Program-made: the position numbers and the translations under genes | In this document: piece by piece, positions 34,254 to 43,962 of the stretch | How positions within the stretch are numbered: the first letter of the stretch is position 1 | How the letters are laid out: each line of letters begins with the position of its first letter | Source of the DNA: Actinomadura alba | GTDB taxonomy: Bacteria > Actinomycetota > Actinomycetes > Streptosporangiales > Streptosporangiaceae | Reading direction: 5' to 3' | Length of the DNA: 64,000 bases | Assembly: GCF_014323705.1 (NCBI RefSeq) | Contig: NZ_JABVEC010000003.1 | Location: forward strand, 62,001 to 126,000 | Notes under the pieces: generated by a model | Told to the model about the DNA's origin: nothing | Databases searched by the model: none | Seen by the model: the letters and a program-made list of their open reading frames with translations, nothing else

Positions 34254-36230
34254 TCAGACGCGAGGCAAGCTGAGGGCGGCTATGTCGACCGGTAGGCCGT
34301 GGGAGAAGAGGCGGGCTACGACGCGAGCGACGTCGGTGTCCGTGCTGGCACCTCGGCGGTCCATTGATACGGCGACGTGGGGGGCGTCGCGCAGGCTCTC
34401 GTTGATCCAGCGGGTACAGCTTGAGCCAGGGCCCACTTCGACGAAGTAGCGATAACCGTGGTCGTAGACCGTGCGTACCAGCCGCGGGAAGTCCAAAGCC
34501 CGCGCCGCGCTTCGGCCGAGGGCGTCAGCGATCGAGACGTCGGTGAAGTCGTCGATTCGTTGGTAAGACGATGAGCTGAAGAGTTCCACGCTGAAGGGCG
34601 GTGCCGAGGTGGCCCTCTTCAGGGTGGTGGCCATCCTTGCCTCGTCCACCAGGGGGCAGTGCATGACCAGATCCGTGGGCAACCGGAGGCTGTCGCAACC
34701 GAGCATCTCGATCAGCGTGTGGCACTGCTTCGGGTCGCCTGCGATGACGAGCTCGCCTGGGGCGTTGAGTTGGGTGAGGTAGACGCGGTCGAACCGTTCC
34801 AGCGGCAGGTCCGCAGCGTCGGCCAAGATCAGGTGAGTGGCCCAGATCTCGGTGGACGGAACGTCGGGCGGAATGCGCCAGGCGGCGCGGACCGTGCGCT
34901 TCTCTCCGGAGAGCTGATCTTCGAAGAGTGACTCGGCGCGGACGACTTGGTCCTGGAGATGGGCGTCGGCCAGGGCCCAGCAACCCGACCCGTACATCAT
35001 GCTGACCTCACCCAGGCTGTATCCGAAGGCGCCGGCCACTGGAACGCCGAGCAGGCGGACGATCTGACTCTGCGCGTACCCGAAGTAGGACACGGCAGCG
35101 AAGGCCTCAGCCGGGTCGCTCAGCGACACCGACTCGGTGTCCGTGCCGGACCGGGGGTAGATCAGGCGGTGCCGCATGAGGTCGGCCAAGCGATCTACTT
35201 GTTCTTCGAATCGGGACAGCAGGCCTGGAAAGTAGCGGAAGATGTCAATACCGAGCCCGGGATAGGCGTTGAACGCCCCCGGGTAGACCAAGGCGACCTT
35301 GGCGGTCGGACCCATCGGCGTGGGAGTGAAAAAGCTGCCCGCCGGGGTCATCCAATCACCCGTGGCAGCACCAATGGTCTTGTTTCCGAACGTCAGCTCT
35401 CGCTCCAGCATCGTGATGTCTGGAGCGCAGAACACGGCTCGGAGAGCAGAAGTGGACGACCGGACCAGGTTCGCGTGCGCAAGGCACCCGACGCTCGCGC
35501 CGGACTTGAGGGCTTCACTTGTGCTGGCGACCTCATGGAGCAGATCTCGCAGGTCGGTCCCAGTGACGGGCAGCAGGAGACGCCCCTCCGCACGCGCCCA
35601 GTCAACGATCTGGAAGTCGCCTCGGGACTTGACGCTCGCCAGCACGAGGAGGGTTGCGGGCCCGAGGCGTACGGCGGCACGGCGTGGACTATCGCGTGAC
35701 GGCCGAGGCCAGGGGCCGCTCCCGTCGGGTAGATAGGCGTGGTGGAGGCAGAGAGCGGCCTTGATGACACCGATGATCGGACTGTCGGTGAACGGTTCGA
35801 GGTACTCCGCAGGCGTTGCTTCTTCTGAGAAGGTGGCGTAGACGGGAGACCGGCTGAGCAGCAGAGCAGCGGTCCCTTCGGCGGAGGGCGCAGCTATCAG
35901 TACCGCCTCGATCTGGGGTAGGAGCATCAGCCGTCGCGCGGTGTCGATCACGCTCTCGTAGGTGGCCACCACGCAGGGACCGGTGAACCGCCATCGCTTT
36001 GAGATCCCCTCGGCATCGCGCTGACGGCCAGAGGTCACGATGACGGCGATGCGCTGCCCGGCTTCATATCCCGCGTCGCGTATTGCCTCCTCGACCGCTT
36101 CGAACAAGGACGAACCAGGCGGGCTGTCGAGGTGAACAGTCCGGGCGTAAATGGCCCGCTCGAACTTCGCCACATCCTCGTACGGGCCGATCCGGCACCC
36201 CATGCCCGCTATGCCGAAAGTGATCGGCAT
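34254..36230 (-). CDS. pfaB: PfaB-like protein: degenerate KS-like region plus acyltransferase
   Basis: The 658-residue protein has an N-terminal ketosynthase/thiolase-like part (residues ~1-290) lacking the DxACASS cysteine. A malonyl/acyl-transferase domain follows (~300-640). The AT nucleophile is in GAFGYSLGEVSMMYG (around residue 407). NAPGELVIAGDPKQCHTLI and RYFVEVGPGSSCTRWINESL are further AT-type elements, the latter like the end of PfaB. PfaB proteins act in trans in Pfa synthases and influence chain length or release. It is the last gene of the nine-gene operon; its start overlaps the ACP stop by one base. No catalytic thioesterase is present elsewhere, so this AT may serve in release. 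Confidence 0.83.
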   Translation of the reverse strand: MPITFGIAGMGCRIGPYEDVAKFERAIYARTVHLDSPPGSSLFEAVEEAIRDAGYEAGQRIAVIVTSGRQRDAEGISKRWRFTGPCVVATYESVIDTARRLMLLPQIEAVLIAAPSAEGTAALLLSRSPVYATFSEEATPAEYLEPFTDSPIIGVIKAALCLHHAYLPDGSGPWPRPSRDSPRRAAVRLGPATLLVLASVKSRGDFQIVDWARAEGRLLLPVTGTDLRDLLHEVASTSEALKSGASVGCLAHANLVRSSTSALRAVFCAPDITMLERELTFGNKTIGAATGDWMTPAGSFFTPTPMGPTAKVALVYPGAFNAYPGLGIDIFRYFPGLLSRFEEQVDRLADLMRHRLIYPRSGTDTESVSLSDPAEAFAAVSYFGYAQSQIVRLLGVPVAGAFGYSLGEVSMMYGSGCWALADAHLQDQVVRAESLFEDQLSGEKRTVRAAWRIPPDVPSTEIWATHLILADAADLPLERFDRVYLTQLNAPGELVIAGDPKQCHTLIEMLGCDSLRLPTDLVMHCPLVDEARMATTLKRATSAPPFSVELFSSSSYQRIDDFTDVSIADALGRSAARALDFPRLVRTVYDHGYRYFVEVGPGSSCTRWINESLRDAPHVAVSMDRRGASTDTDVARVVARLFSHGLPVDIAALSLPRV

Positions 36231-36496
36231 CAGGAATCCTTGAATTCCAGGATCGCGTCGAGGACGGAACTCACCGTGGTGAATCGGCTGAGGTCGAGCA
36301 TCTCCTGCGGTTCGGGGAATCCGTACCGCCGGGCCAGCAGGGTCACCAGTTCCGCTTTCCGGAGCGAATCCATTCCGAGGTCGACGGCAAGGTCCTGATC
36401 CTCGCTAATGCTCTCCGCGGGATATCCGAGCGTCGCACCGAACAGTTCCTGAATCTCCTTGAGCAGAACAGCCCGGTCGGTGGGGAGGTTATTCAT
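36230..36496 (-). CDS. free acyl carrier protein
   Basis: The 88-residue ACP has the phosphopantetheine motif VDLGMDSLRKAEL with Ser44 as the attachment site, and the usual four-helix pattern. It starts at ATG 36496 behind GGAG and overlaps the WES/DGAT gene by 8 bp. Free ACPs are unusual in Pfa loci, where 5-9 ACPs sit in PfaA. Here it could carry the finished chain to the WES/DGAT acyltransferase, or supplement the single in-line ACP of the pfaA-like protein. Confidence 0.92.
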   Translation of the reverse strand: MNNLPTDRAVLLKEIQELFGATLGYPAESISEDQDLAVDLGMDSLRKAELVTLLARRYGFPEPQEMLDLSRFTTVSSVLDAILEFKDS

Positions 36497-37709
36497 TCTT
36501 CAGCTCCTCTATGGACTGGAGCCACCTGGTCGGCAGCTCATCGGCCGTGCCAAGACTCGAATCAGCCGTGAAGGCCACACAACTGTGGTCCCGGGAGACG
36601 GACATCGCCACCGAGAAGTGGTGCCCGTGAGGCAGAATGAGCGCCGGGATGATCTTCATCGCGGGTCTGCCCACTAGAGTGAGCAACCCGCCGGCGACCG
36701 GGAAGCAACTGGTGAGCACCTGCGCGTACCTGGTGCTCATGGCACGGCCGACCGCGAACTGACCGAACCATTTTGGAAACGCCGCGGACAGTCCACGTTC
36801 AGCGTGCTGATGTCCCCTCCGAAGACCTCGCACCGTCCGGTCAGAGATGACCTCCAACCTCCTGAGCGGGCTCGCTTGATCACATGGAAGCGGCAACCGG
36901 AAGGCGCTCAGGCGGTTACCACCCTGGTCGACCTCGGCTGCGTTCCTCGTGTTGACGGGCACGAGCGCCCACACGGTCCGCCCGATCTGCCAGGGTGATT
37001 CCGGCCAGTTACGCAGGACCCCCGTGAGCGCCGCGAGGAAGACGTCGTTGATGGTCACGTCATGTTCACGGGCAAGGGTGTTGAGCTCCATGCCCGGGAT
37101 GAATCCCCAGGACAACTGCCGTCTGTTGGTGAAATCATCGCGGGCGGTGGGCGTCGCCAACGGCACCAGGGACCGCATGTTGTTCGTCAGGCCTCGCGCA
37201 CTGGCCCACACGCCTGACCTCTCCGGCGCTGGGGGGACGAGGCGGTTCGGGCTGGGAGCCGGGCCCAGTGCCATCCCTGCCATCCGCCGCATTGCCAGCG
37301 CGTCATGCAACGCATGGTGCCCGAGATAGAGCAGTGCAAATTCGTCATTGCAATAGCCGTGGACGAGCCAGCAGCGCCATAGAGGCAAAGGGCCCTCGAA
37401 GCGTTCCGCCAGCAGCTCGTTGATCGCGTCACCGAGCTCACTGGTGACGTGTTCTCTGATGAGCTGCGCCGGGTCGACGGAGTCAGCTCGCCTCCAGCGG
37501 GCCCGCCGCCAGGAGCGGCCGTCGACCCGGCAATTCATCGGGGGCAGCTCAGCGAGCCTACCCCAGAGTTGTTCTCGTATTTCCTGGAGCGAGGGTGGCC
37601 GTCCGGGGAACAGCAACACCGCCCCGGTGCCGGGTGAGAAATGGGGGTTGCGTGCCTCATAAGCGAAAAAGCCACGGTCGAATGCCCGCATCGGGTGATC
37701 AGGTGCCAC
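36489..37709 (-). CDS. WES/DGAT-type acyltransferase (wax ester synthase-like)
   Basis: The 406-residue protein (from GTG 37709, AAGAGG about 10 bases upstream) belongs to the bacterial wax-ester-synthase/diacylglycerol acyltransferase fold. The catalytic HHxxxD motif is present as GHHALHDALAM (~130). Other elements are NDVFLAALTGVLRNWPE (the usual 'ND' motif, ~220) and ALVPVNTRN (~245). It joins an acyl thioester to an alcohol, diglyceride or similar acceptor. It is encoded between pfaC and the ACP, overlapping both, so it is likely part of product assembly. A longer ATG start (37745) is possible. The acceptor alcohol is unknown. Confidence 0.88.
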   Translation of the reverse strand: MAPDHPMRAFDRGFFAYEARNPHFSPGTGAVLLFPGRPPSLQEIREQLWGRLAELPPMNCRVDGRSWRRARWRRADSVDPAQLIREHVTSELGDAINELLAERFEGPLPLWRCWLVHGYCNDEFALLYLGHHALHDALAMRRMAGMALGPAPSPNRLVPPAPERSGVWASARGLTNNMRSLVPLATPTARDDFTNRRQLSWGFIPGMELNTLAREHDVTINDVFLAALTGVLRNWPESPWQIGRTVWALVPVNTRNAAEVDQGGNRLSAFRLPLPCDQASPLRRLEVISDRTVRGLRRGHQHAERGLSAAFPKWFGQFAVGRAMSTRYAQVLTSCFPVAGGLLTLVGRPAMKIIPALILPHGHHFSVAMSVSRDHSCVAFTADSSLGTADELPTRWLQSIEELKNE

Positions 37710-40700
37710 TTGGCTGTCCTCTTTCAGGGGAAGTGCCGCGCACACGAACCGTGCCGTCCTGCGAGCTCACCTCCAGTTCGGCGACCGACAGCACCGTCTC
37801 GTCGCCTTCGTCCGTCGAGATCCCTCGCCCGGTCACAAGAACTTGCCCGGCCAGGGCCGGAGACACGTCGCCCTCGGATCCGGAAATGATGCGCATACCG
37901 ATCCGCCGGGCCTGATAGATGCGGCGGCCATCCACCCACAGCCACGCCTCGGCGGTCACGTAGGGGCCGTGACCGTCCTCACCGATCTCGGTGATCTCCA
38001 CCTCGACGGTCACCCTGCCGTCACCAGGCACGACCTGCCCTCGGTACTTCCACGACAGTGGAGCCCCCGTCATGATCGGCTCGAACCGGGGATGGCGGAT
38101 GCCCCGCCCCAGATTCCGGTCGATCATGTAGAACTGCAGGAGCTGGCACATCGACTCGAGGCCCAAGGATCCAGGTTGAACGGGATCCTGGAAGAAGTGC
38201 GCCTTGAAGAACCATTCATCGGCGTCGACGTCCTTCTCCGCTCGCAACCGGCCCAGTCCCGCCGCACCGCCCTCCGGCCAGTAACCGGTGACCCGGTCGA
38301 GCATGAGCAGCATCGGACCGGCCAGCCGCAACTGTCCTCCGCAGTACTTGGCGGGCCGTTCGCTCAGCTCGACCAGATAGTCGCAGGGCTCGGCGAACAT
38401 GGATTGCTCGGCGGGAGTCGCTGGTAGACCGCCCTGGTGCAGGAATGCAGCTGAGGGGAAGAAACCGAATGTGGCCGAGCCGCTCAGCACAGGTTGGCCG
38501 TCCGCGAAGCACTCGATGCCGAATACCTGGATGATCATTCCGTCATATGCCGTATGGCTGCGCAGCTCCACTCTGGTACGAATTGTGCGCGTCCCCGGCC
38601 CCACCTCGGCGACGACGGTGATATCTCCGCCGAGGTTCCGGAAGAACACATCGGCCGCGGAATCGAGCGTGCTGCCGACGGCCACCGCGAGGGCTCCGCA
38701 TGGCTGCAGTACCACCTCGTTGAGCACGCAGAACGGCATGACCTGCTGCCCGTTCTGCTCGAAGTACCAGACCTCGTCGGGTACGTCGTACTCGATCTCG
38801 ATACGGCTCCCGGCCGGGTCACCGGACGGCGGTGCCTCCAGGCTCGTCACCCGCGTCGTGAACTGGTAAGGCGGGCCGGGCAGCCGCGCGGTCCGCCGAG
38901 AACCGTCGAAGGCGGCGAAACGGGATCCGTAGGCCTCGCTCGGCCGTCCCCAGGCGGAGGCGAGGAGCGCCGCGTAGTCGTACCGCACTCCCCCGAACTC
39001 CGCCACCGGCGCCGTCTCGCGGTGAGCCAGCAGACCGCCCAGCCGGGCCGGCGGGACCAGATCGCCGGTCTTCTGCACGGCGGGTGCCGACAGTGCGCGC
39101 CAGTGGTTCAACGGCCAGTCCGGCACCAGCCGCAGTCCTAGCCTCGCGCTGTGCAGGGCCGCGATTCCGTCCGCGCTGCAAAGCACATCAGCGAAGAGCG
39201 TCGGACATGGTCCAGCGTGCAGTTCGGAGATGAACACCTCGTAGATGAGCCGTCGGCTCGCCGGAGTGACCTGGCTGCGACATCGCATCCGGAACATCTC
39301 ATCCGGAACGGGCTCGAACCGCCATCCGTCCCGTTCGATGGTGAATCCCAGCGCAGCCAGATAGAACGCCATGGCCTGCAAGCTTCCTTGCGCCATCAGG
39401 GTCCCCGGCATGCACGGGTCGTTCAGGAAATGCCCGTCGAAGAACCAGTCGTCCGGGGTGATCGGCAGCTCGGCGCGCAAGTACCCTCGCCCCCAGGGTC
39501 CGCCCTCCGGATCGAGCTCGGTCACCTCACCGAGAAGCAGCATGCGCCCGTCGTCGATCCGCGGGCTGCGCACGTGAGCCCTGGTGGCCGTCCATGCCGG
39601 TCCGTAGCAATCGGCCGGTCGGCCTGTCGCGAACGCCCGTACTGCCTCATGGTCGAAGCTCCGGCCCACGCCGGAGATCAGCGGTGAATCGAGCCGGAGG
39701 CCGCTGGGAAGCGGGGCCGCGGCGGGATCCCACAGGACCCCTGTCGACTCCGCCAGTTCCTGATCGGTGAAGAAACCCGCCTGCCCATTGCTGACCGTCA
39801 GGCGCAGCGAGCCATCGATCCGACATTCGCTGTGGAAGAAGAAGAGCCGGACGCCATCGTGCTCGGCATGCCGGTCCACGCTGATCTGATGGCGGACAGT
39901 GTCGCCCGGCCCCGGCGGACTTCCGTGGAATCGCAGGTCACAGCCGAGGAGCCGGTAGCGGCGTTCGCCTTGATTCAGCAGGTCGACGCCGAGCCAGCTG
40001 ATGAGCAGCATGTCCGCCTGCCCGCTCTCCACCAGAAGCCCAGGCGGCATCAGCCCGGTACCGTCGAGGTACCAGCTGTCGAGCCGTACGTCGGTCTCCG
40101 TCCAAATCGTTCCGGTGCCCATCGAGGCCGGAACCGCGTCGATGTCCGTCACCCGGTCCACCAGGAGCAGCGGAGGCGTCGGCAGCCGGGTCTGCTGGAG
40201 ATAGCCGTCCTGCGCCACGAACTCCGGTCCGAACACCTCGGAGATCCTGCCGCTGGCGAGCCTCTCCAGTTGCCCCCGGTCGAAGACCGTTTCAGGCCGT
40301 GCGGGAACCGCCGGAAGGGCCGTCTCGGCTCTGAGTCGTGATTCACGGAACCGGGTGTGCACTTGGGCTTGGAGTGCCTGGAATTCCGCTTGCTTCGCGA
40401 GGAATGTTCGGTGGAGCTCATGAATGCGACCTTGGTGTTGTACTGCTGCCGGCAGGACGGGGTCACGGCGTACCGGCTTGGGGAGGATGACCGGCGGGCG
40501 GTGCGCCGCCAACCTCACCACGGCTCCATGGGAGAGCGGCTTCTCGCTGAAGAGCGCATCGGTGTCGACCGGTATCCCTGCCGCCATCAGCTCGGCAATG
40601 GCGCGGAACAGCTGCCGGGTCCCCCTGCCCGGCGCATCGAGGGCAACGGCAATGTGGTCGCGGCCAGCGAGGATGCGCTGGATCCAGCCCGTGCACAACC

Positions 40701-43700
40701 CCCTTGGGCCGTGTTCGACGAACACCCGGACCCCGTCGGCCCAGGCCTGTTCGATCATCTTCACGAAGTCGATCGTGCGGAGGGCCTGCCCGGTGAGGGC
40801 GTCGGCGGCCAGCTCTGCGGTAGGCGAGTACGACGCCGAAGTCGCGCCGGTGTAGAACCGCACGCCGGGCACCGGGTGGGTGACCCGATGGTGGAGCTTC
40901 CAGTGCCGGTCCCTGACGTCGGCCAGCTCGCGGAGGTGGGCGACGAGCTCGTAGTCGATGCGCACGGATGGAAGGCCGGCGACCACCGAGGCGCATGCCG
41001 TCTCCTCGCCGCCGATGACGCACGCGTCCGGAGCGTTGATCGCCAGCAGGTGCACGGCCGGTACCAACCGAAGTTGCTCCGCCGGGACGCCCACCAGGTA
41101 ACTGGCCCAGCGCTCGCCCTTGATGCCAAGGCTCTTCCAGATCCGGCGGATCGCCCTCAGCTCACCGCCGAGCTCTTGGGTGAACAACCCGCAGTTTCGT
41201 GCGTCCGCACCAAACTGCACCGGATCCCGCCAGGCCCCCAAGGCCAACAGGGATGCCGATTCCCCGGACGAGTAGCCGATGGCGGCAGTCGGATTGAGGC
41301 CGAACAGCCCACGGGTCAGCTCTGTGTGCAGCGCGGCGAGCGCCCCGGCTCCCCTGATCTGGTCGAGCACATCGCTTCGTGGTACGAGCAGCGGGCCGAA
41401 GCACTCCTCCACGGCTTCGGCCACGGCCGGGAAATCCCGGACCAGTTCACGACCCATGTCCGGGTACGCCGCAGATCCGTTGGTGTAGACGAATCCGAGC
41501 TCGCCGGTGACCGGCTCCGCCCGGAAGGCGACGCCTTCAGGCCGTACACCGCCGCCGGCCAGCCACTGCCGGGCCGCCGCCAGGCGGGTGGTCACTGGTT
41601 CCGTTTCAGAAGAGAGCACGACCAGGCGCGCCGGTCCCTCAGCGGATTCATGTCCCGTGTCAAGCGCTCCCAGGACCTCGTCTTGGTTTCCACCCGAGTA
41701 CGCATGCACCGTGGGAGTTGCCGCGTCGGCTGCCCGCAGGCGCACCCTTATGGGCGCCGCTTCAAGCGGGGCAACAACCGCTTCGGCGGCCCGCAGGTCC
41801 TGCGTGCCTTGACCCGGTAAGGCCCGGTGGTGCAGCGCGAGCGCCGCGACGGCGAGGGACAGCAGCCCTTGTACGGCATGTGCGCTGCCGAACTGATCTG
41901 CGGGGTCGTAGTGGGCGCCAAGATGGCGATCACCGACGACCAGATCGGGCACGGTCATCGAGTCCTCACCGAGGAGGGCGATCACCCGGTCACCGTCACG
42001 GCGGGCGTCAGCGCGCCGTTTGAGTACGAGGACCACCGCCGCGTCCGACGCGACCCGGTCGAGGCCGAGCTCGCGCAGCGCCGCCCGGTGAACAGGTTCG
42101 GCGGAGAGGTCGACAGCGCCCACCACCGCCGCGTCCGCCTCGCCGGCCTTGAGGGCCCGAGCCGCAAGCCCGATGGCGACCAGCCCGGACGCCTCCTCAG
42201 CGGAGACCGTGTAGCTGGGTCCGCCGAGGTCGAACTGGGCGTTGATCCGGTTCGCGACGATGTTCAGCATCGATCCCACGACCGCCGACGCGTTCAGCGC
42301 GGGGGCGAAAGCCGACTGAAGCGCCGGTACCTGGGCTGGATCCATGTGCTCGACCCGGTCGGGTAACCGCCACCGGGCCAGGTACCGCGCCTGTTCTGGG
42401 TCGCAGCCCGCCCCGACCAGGACCATCGTCCGTTGAGCCGGCAGGCTGAGGCCCGGTAGGGCGTCGCGGACCGTTTCGAGCATCAACACCTGCTGGGCCA
42501 GAGCATCTTCGAGATCGCTCGGTGGAACCCTCAGGCCGTCCAGAGCCACCTCAACCTCTCTCATCGGCTCACATGGCGATCCACCTTGAAAGAGCGCCGA
42601 CCGGAAATCGGCGTCCCCGGTCCGTACGCCCACGGCGACGATCGCGATCTCCTGCGGCGTACGCCGGATCGGGATCACGGTCCGGGTGGCGTCCGGATCC
42701 CAGGAGTCCACGATGAGGTGGGCGTTGTTGCCACCGAAGCCGAAAGCGCTGACCGCGGCCCGTTGGGGGCCCTGCCACTCCTCGGCCTGGTGGAGCAGTC
42801 GGAACGGGGTCCCGGCAAGACCCTCAAGCGGCTCCTGTGCGTTCAGCGTCGGCGGGCGCAGACCGGCCTTCATCGCACCCAGTACTTTGAGCAGCGAAGC
42901 GCCACCGGCTGCGGTGATGAGATGGCCGACGTTTGACTTGACCGAGCCGATGGGCAGGTCCGCGCAACCGCCGAACACCTCCAACATGCTCCGGAGCTCC
43001 ATGGCGTCGCCGACCACAGTGCCCGTCGCGTGGCATTCGGCCAGCGAAACGCTCTGCGGAGAGAGGCCGGCGGTCTCGTAGGCGAGCCGCATCGCCAGGG
43101 TCTGTCCCTGCTGCGCCGGCGAGAGCAGGCTGGCGGCCCTGCCGTCGTTCGCCAGGCCGATTCCTCGGATCACTCCGTGGATCGGAGCTCCCGCCGTGAT
43201 CGCATCGCTCAGCCGCATCAACGCGACGAACGCCGCACCTTCTGCGGGCACCAGGCCATCGGCGTCACGGTGGAAGGGCCGGCTGCTTCCGGTGCGGCTC
43301 AGTGCTCCCAACGCGGAGAAACCCATATGGATGTTGAGGTTGTCGGAGGCATTCACTCCTCCGGCGATCATGAGCTCAGCGCGACGGTCGTGCAGCCGGT
43401 CACAAGCGATCTTGATGGCGTACAGCGCCGAGGCACACGCCGCATCGAGCGCGAAAGCACCGGCGCCGAGACCGAGTGCGCGGGCGACCAGATGGGCCGG
43501 CAGGCCCGAGCAGAAGCGGTTACGGGCGTCAGGACGGCGGGATTCTCCCCACCACACGGCCTCGGCGTAGCGCGCCGCCGCAGCCGATGGGTAGGACAGG
43601 TTGCCGAGCACCAGGCCGGTACGTGCTGAGCATCCCTCCTGGCCGGATTCCCGGAGGGCCTCCCGCGCGCCGTACAGCGTCCACTGGAACACCCTGTCCA

Positions 43701-43962
43701 GGTCACCGATCGTGCCGGGATCGATGGCGAATCCGCTGGGGTCGAACGCAGCGTCGAAGTCGCGGACGTAGCCGCCCACGTCGGTCCAGGTCCGGTCGGC
43801 GGAGTCCCCTATGACGGCCCGGTGCGATACTCCCCACCGGCCGTCGGGGACAGGTCCAAGGTTCATCCGCCCGGCCAGGACGTTCTCCCCGAACGAGTCG
43901 GGGTCGAGTGCGCCGGGCAGGACGCAGCCCCGGCCGACGATGGCAACCGGCTCAAAGCTCAT
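37699..43962 (-). CDS. pfaC: PfaC-like iterative synthase: KS - CLF - AT - double DH
   Basis: This 2087-residue protein contains, in order, five regions. The ketosynthase (~1-425) has Cys176 in DAACAS, His311 in ECHATGT and His347 in NVGH. A chain-length-factor-like KS (~435-800) has Glu in place of Cys (VSAEEASG). An acyltransferase (~820-1135) has GYSSGES near 895. Two FabA-like double-hotdog dehydratases follow at ~1240-1650 and ~1660-2045. In each DH pair the second hotdog keeps the catalytic set (GHFLNDPCMPG ~1510; AHFFQDPVQPG ~1925) and the first is degenerate. This matches Pfa3-like subunits of myxobacteria (KS-CLF-AT-DH-DH), but without their C-terminal AGPAT. Codons 533 and 715 are TTA. 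Starts 4 bp before the pfaA-like gene ends. Confidence 0.95.
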   Translation of the reverse strand: MSFEPVAIVGRGCVLPGALDPDSFGENVLAGRMNLGPVPDGRWGVSHRAVIGDSADRTWTDVGGYVRDFDAAFDPSGFAIDPGTIGDLDRVFQWTLYGAREALRESGQEGCSARTGLVLGNLSYPSAAAARYAEAVWWGESRRPDARNRFCSGLPAHLVARALGLGAGAFALDAACASALYAIKIACDRLHDRRAELMIAGGVNASDNLNIHMGFSALGALSRTGSSRPFHRDADGLVPAEGAAFVALMRLSDAITAGAPIHGVIRGIGLANDGRAASLLSPAQQGQTLAMRLAYETAGLSPQSVSLAECHATGTVVGDAMELRSMLEVFGGCADLPIGSVKSNVGHLITAAGGASLLKVLGAMKAGLRPPTLNAQEPLEGLAGTPFRLLHQAEEWQGPQRAAVSAFGFGGNNAHLIVDSWDPDATRTVIPIRRTPQEIAIVAVGVRTGDADFRSALFQGGSPCEPMREVEVALDGLRVPPSDLEDALAQQVLMLETVRDALPGLSLPAQRTMVLVGAGCDPEQARYLARWRLPDRVEHMDPAQVPALQSAFAPALNASAVVGSMLNIVANRINAQFDLGGPSYTVSAEEASGLVAIGLAARALKAGEADAAVVGAVDLSAEPVHRAALRELGLDRVASDAAVVLVLKRRADARRDGDRVIALLGEDSMTVPDLVVGDRHLGAHYDPADQFGSAHAVQGLLSLAVAALALHHRALPGQGTQDLRAAEAVVAPLEAAPIRVRLRAADAATPTVHAYSGGNQDEVLGALDTGHESAEGPARLVVLSSETEPVTTRLAAARQWLAGGGVRPEGVAFRAEPVTGELGFVYTNGSAAYPDMGRELVRDFPAVAEAVEECFGPLLVPRSDVLDQIRGAGALAALHTELTRGLFGLNPTAAIGYSSGESASLLALGAWRDPVQFGADARNCGLFTQELGGELRAIRRIWKSLGIKGERWASYLVGVPAEQLRLVPAVHLLAINAPDACVIGGEETACASVVAGLPSVRIDYELVAHLRELADVRDRHWKLHHRVTHPVPGVRFYTGATSASYSPTAELAADALTGQALRTIDFVKMIEQAWADGVRVFVEHGPRGLCTGWIQRILAGRDHIAVALDAPGRGTRQLFRAIAELMAAGIPVDTDALFSEKPLSHGAVVRLAAHRPPVILPKPVRRDPVLPAAVQHQGRIHELHRTFLAKQAEFQALQAQVHTRFRESRLRAETALPAVPARPETVFDRGQLERLASGRISEVFGPEFVAQDGYLQQTRLPTPPLLLVDRVTDIDAVPASMGTGTIWTETDVRLDSWYLDGTGLMPPGLLVESGQADMLLISWLGVDLLNQGERRYRLLGCDLRFHGSPPGPGDTVRHQISVDRHAEHDGVRLFFFHSECRIDGSLRLTVSNGQAGFFTDQELAESTGVLWDPAAAPLPSGLRLDSPLISGVGRSFDHEAVRAFATGRPADCYGPAWTATRAHVRSPRIDDGRMLLLGEVTELDPEGGPWGRGYLRAELPITPDDWFFDGHFLNDPCMPGTLMAQGSLQAMAFYLAALGFTIERDGWRFEPVPDEMFRMRCRSQVTPASRRLIYEVFISELHAGPCPTLFADVLCSADGIAALHSARLGLRLVPDWPLNHWRALSAPAVQKTGDLVPPARLGGLLAHRETAPVAEFGGVRYDYAALLASAWGRPSEAYGSRFAAFDGSRRTARLPGPPYQFTTRVTSLEAPPSGDPAGSRIEIEYDVPDEVWYFEQNGQQVMPFCVLNEVVLQPCGALAVAVGSTLDSAADVFFRNLGGDITVVAEVGPGTRTIRTRVELRSHTAYDGMIIQVFGIECFADGQPVLSGSATFGFFPSAAFLHQGGLPATPAEQSMFAEPCDYLVELSERPAKYCGGQLRLAGPMLLMLDRVTGYWPEGGAAGLGRLRAEKDVDADEWFFKAHFFQDPVQPGSLGLESMCQLLQFYMIDRNLGRGIRHPRFEPIMTGAPLSWKYRGQVVPGDGRVTVEVEITEIGEDGHGPYVTAEAWLWVDGRRIYQARRIGMRIISGSEGDVSPALAGQVLVTGRGISTDEGDETVLSVAELEVSSQDGTVRVRGTSPERGQPSGT

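Noticed and set aside
40357..41820. A 487-codon plus-strand frame inside the pfaC-like gene
   Set aside because: It is antisense to conserved AT and CLF coding sequence and has shadow-like composition.
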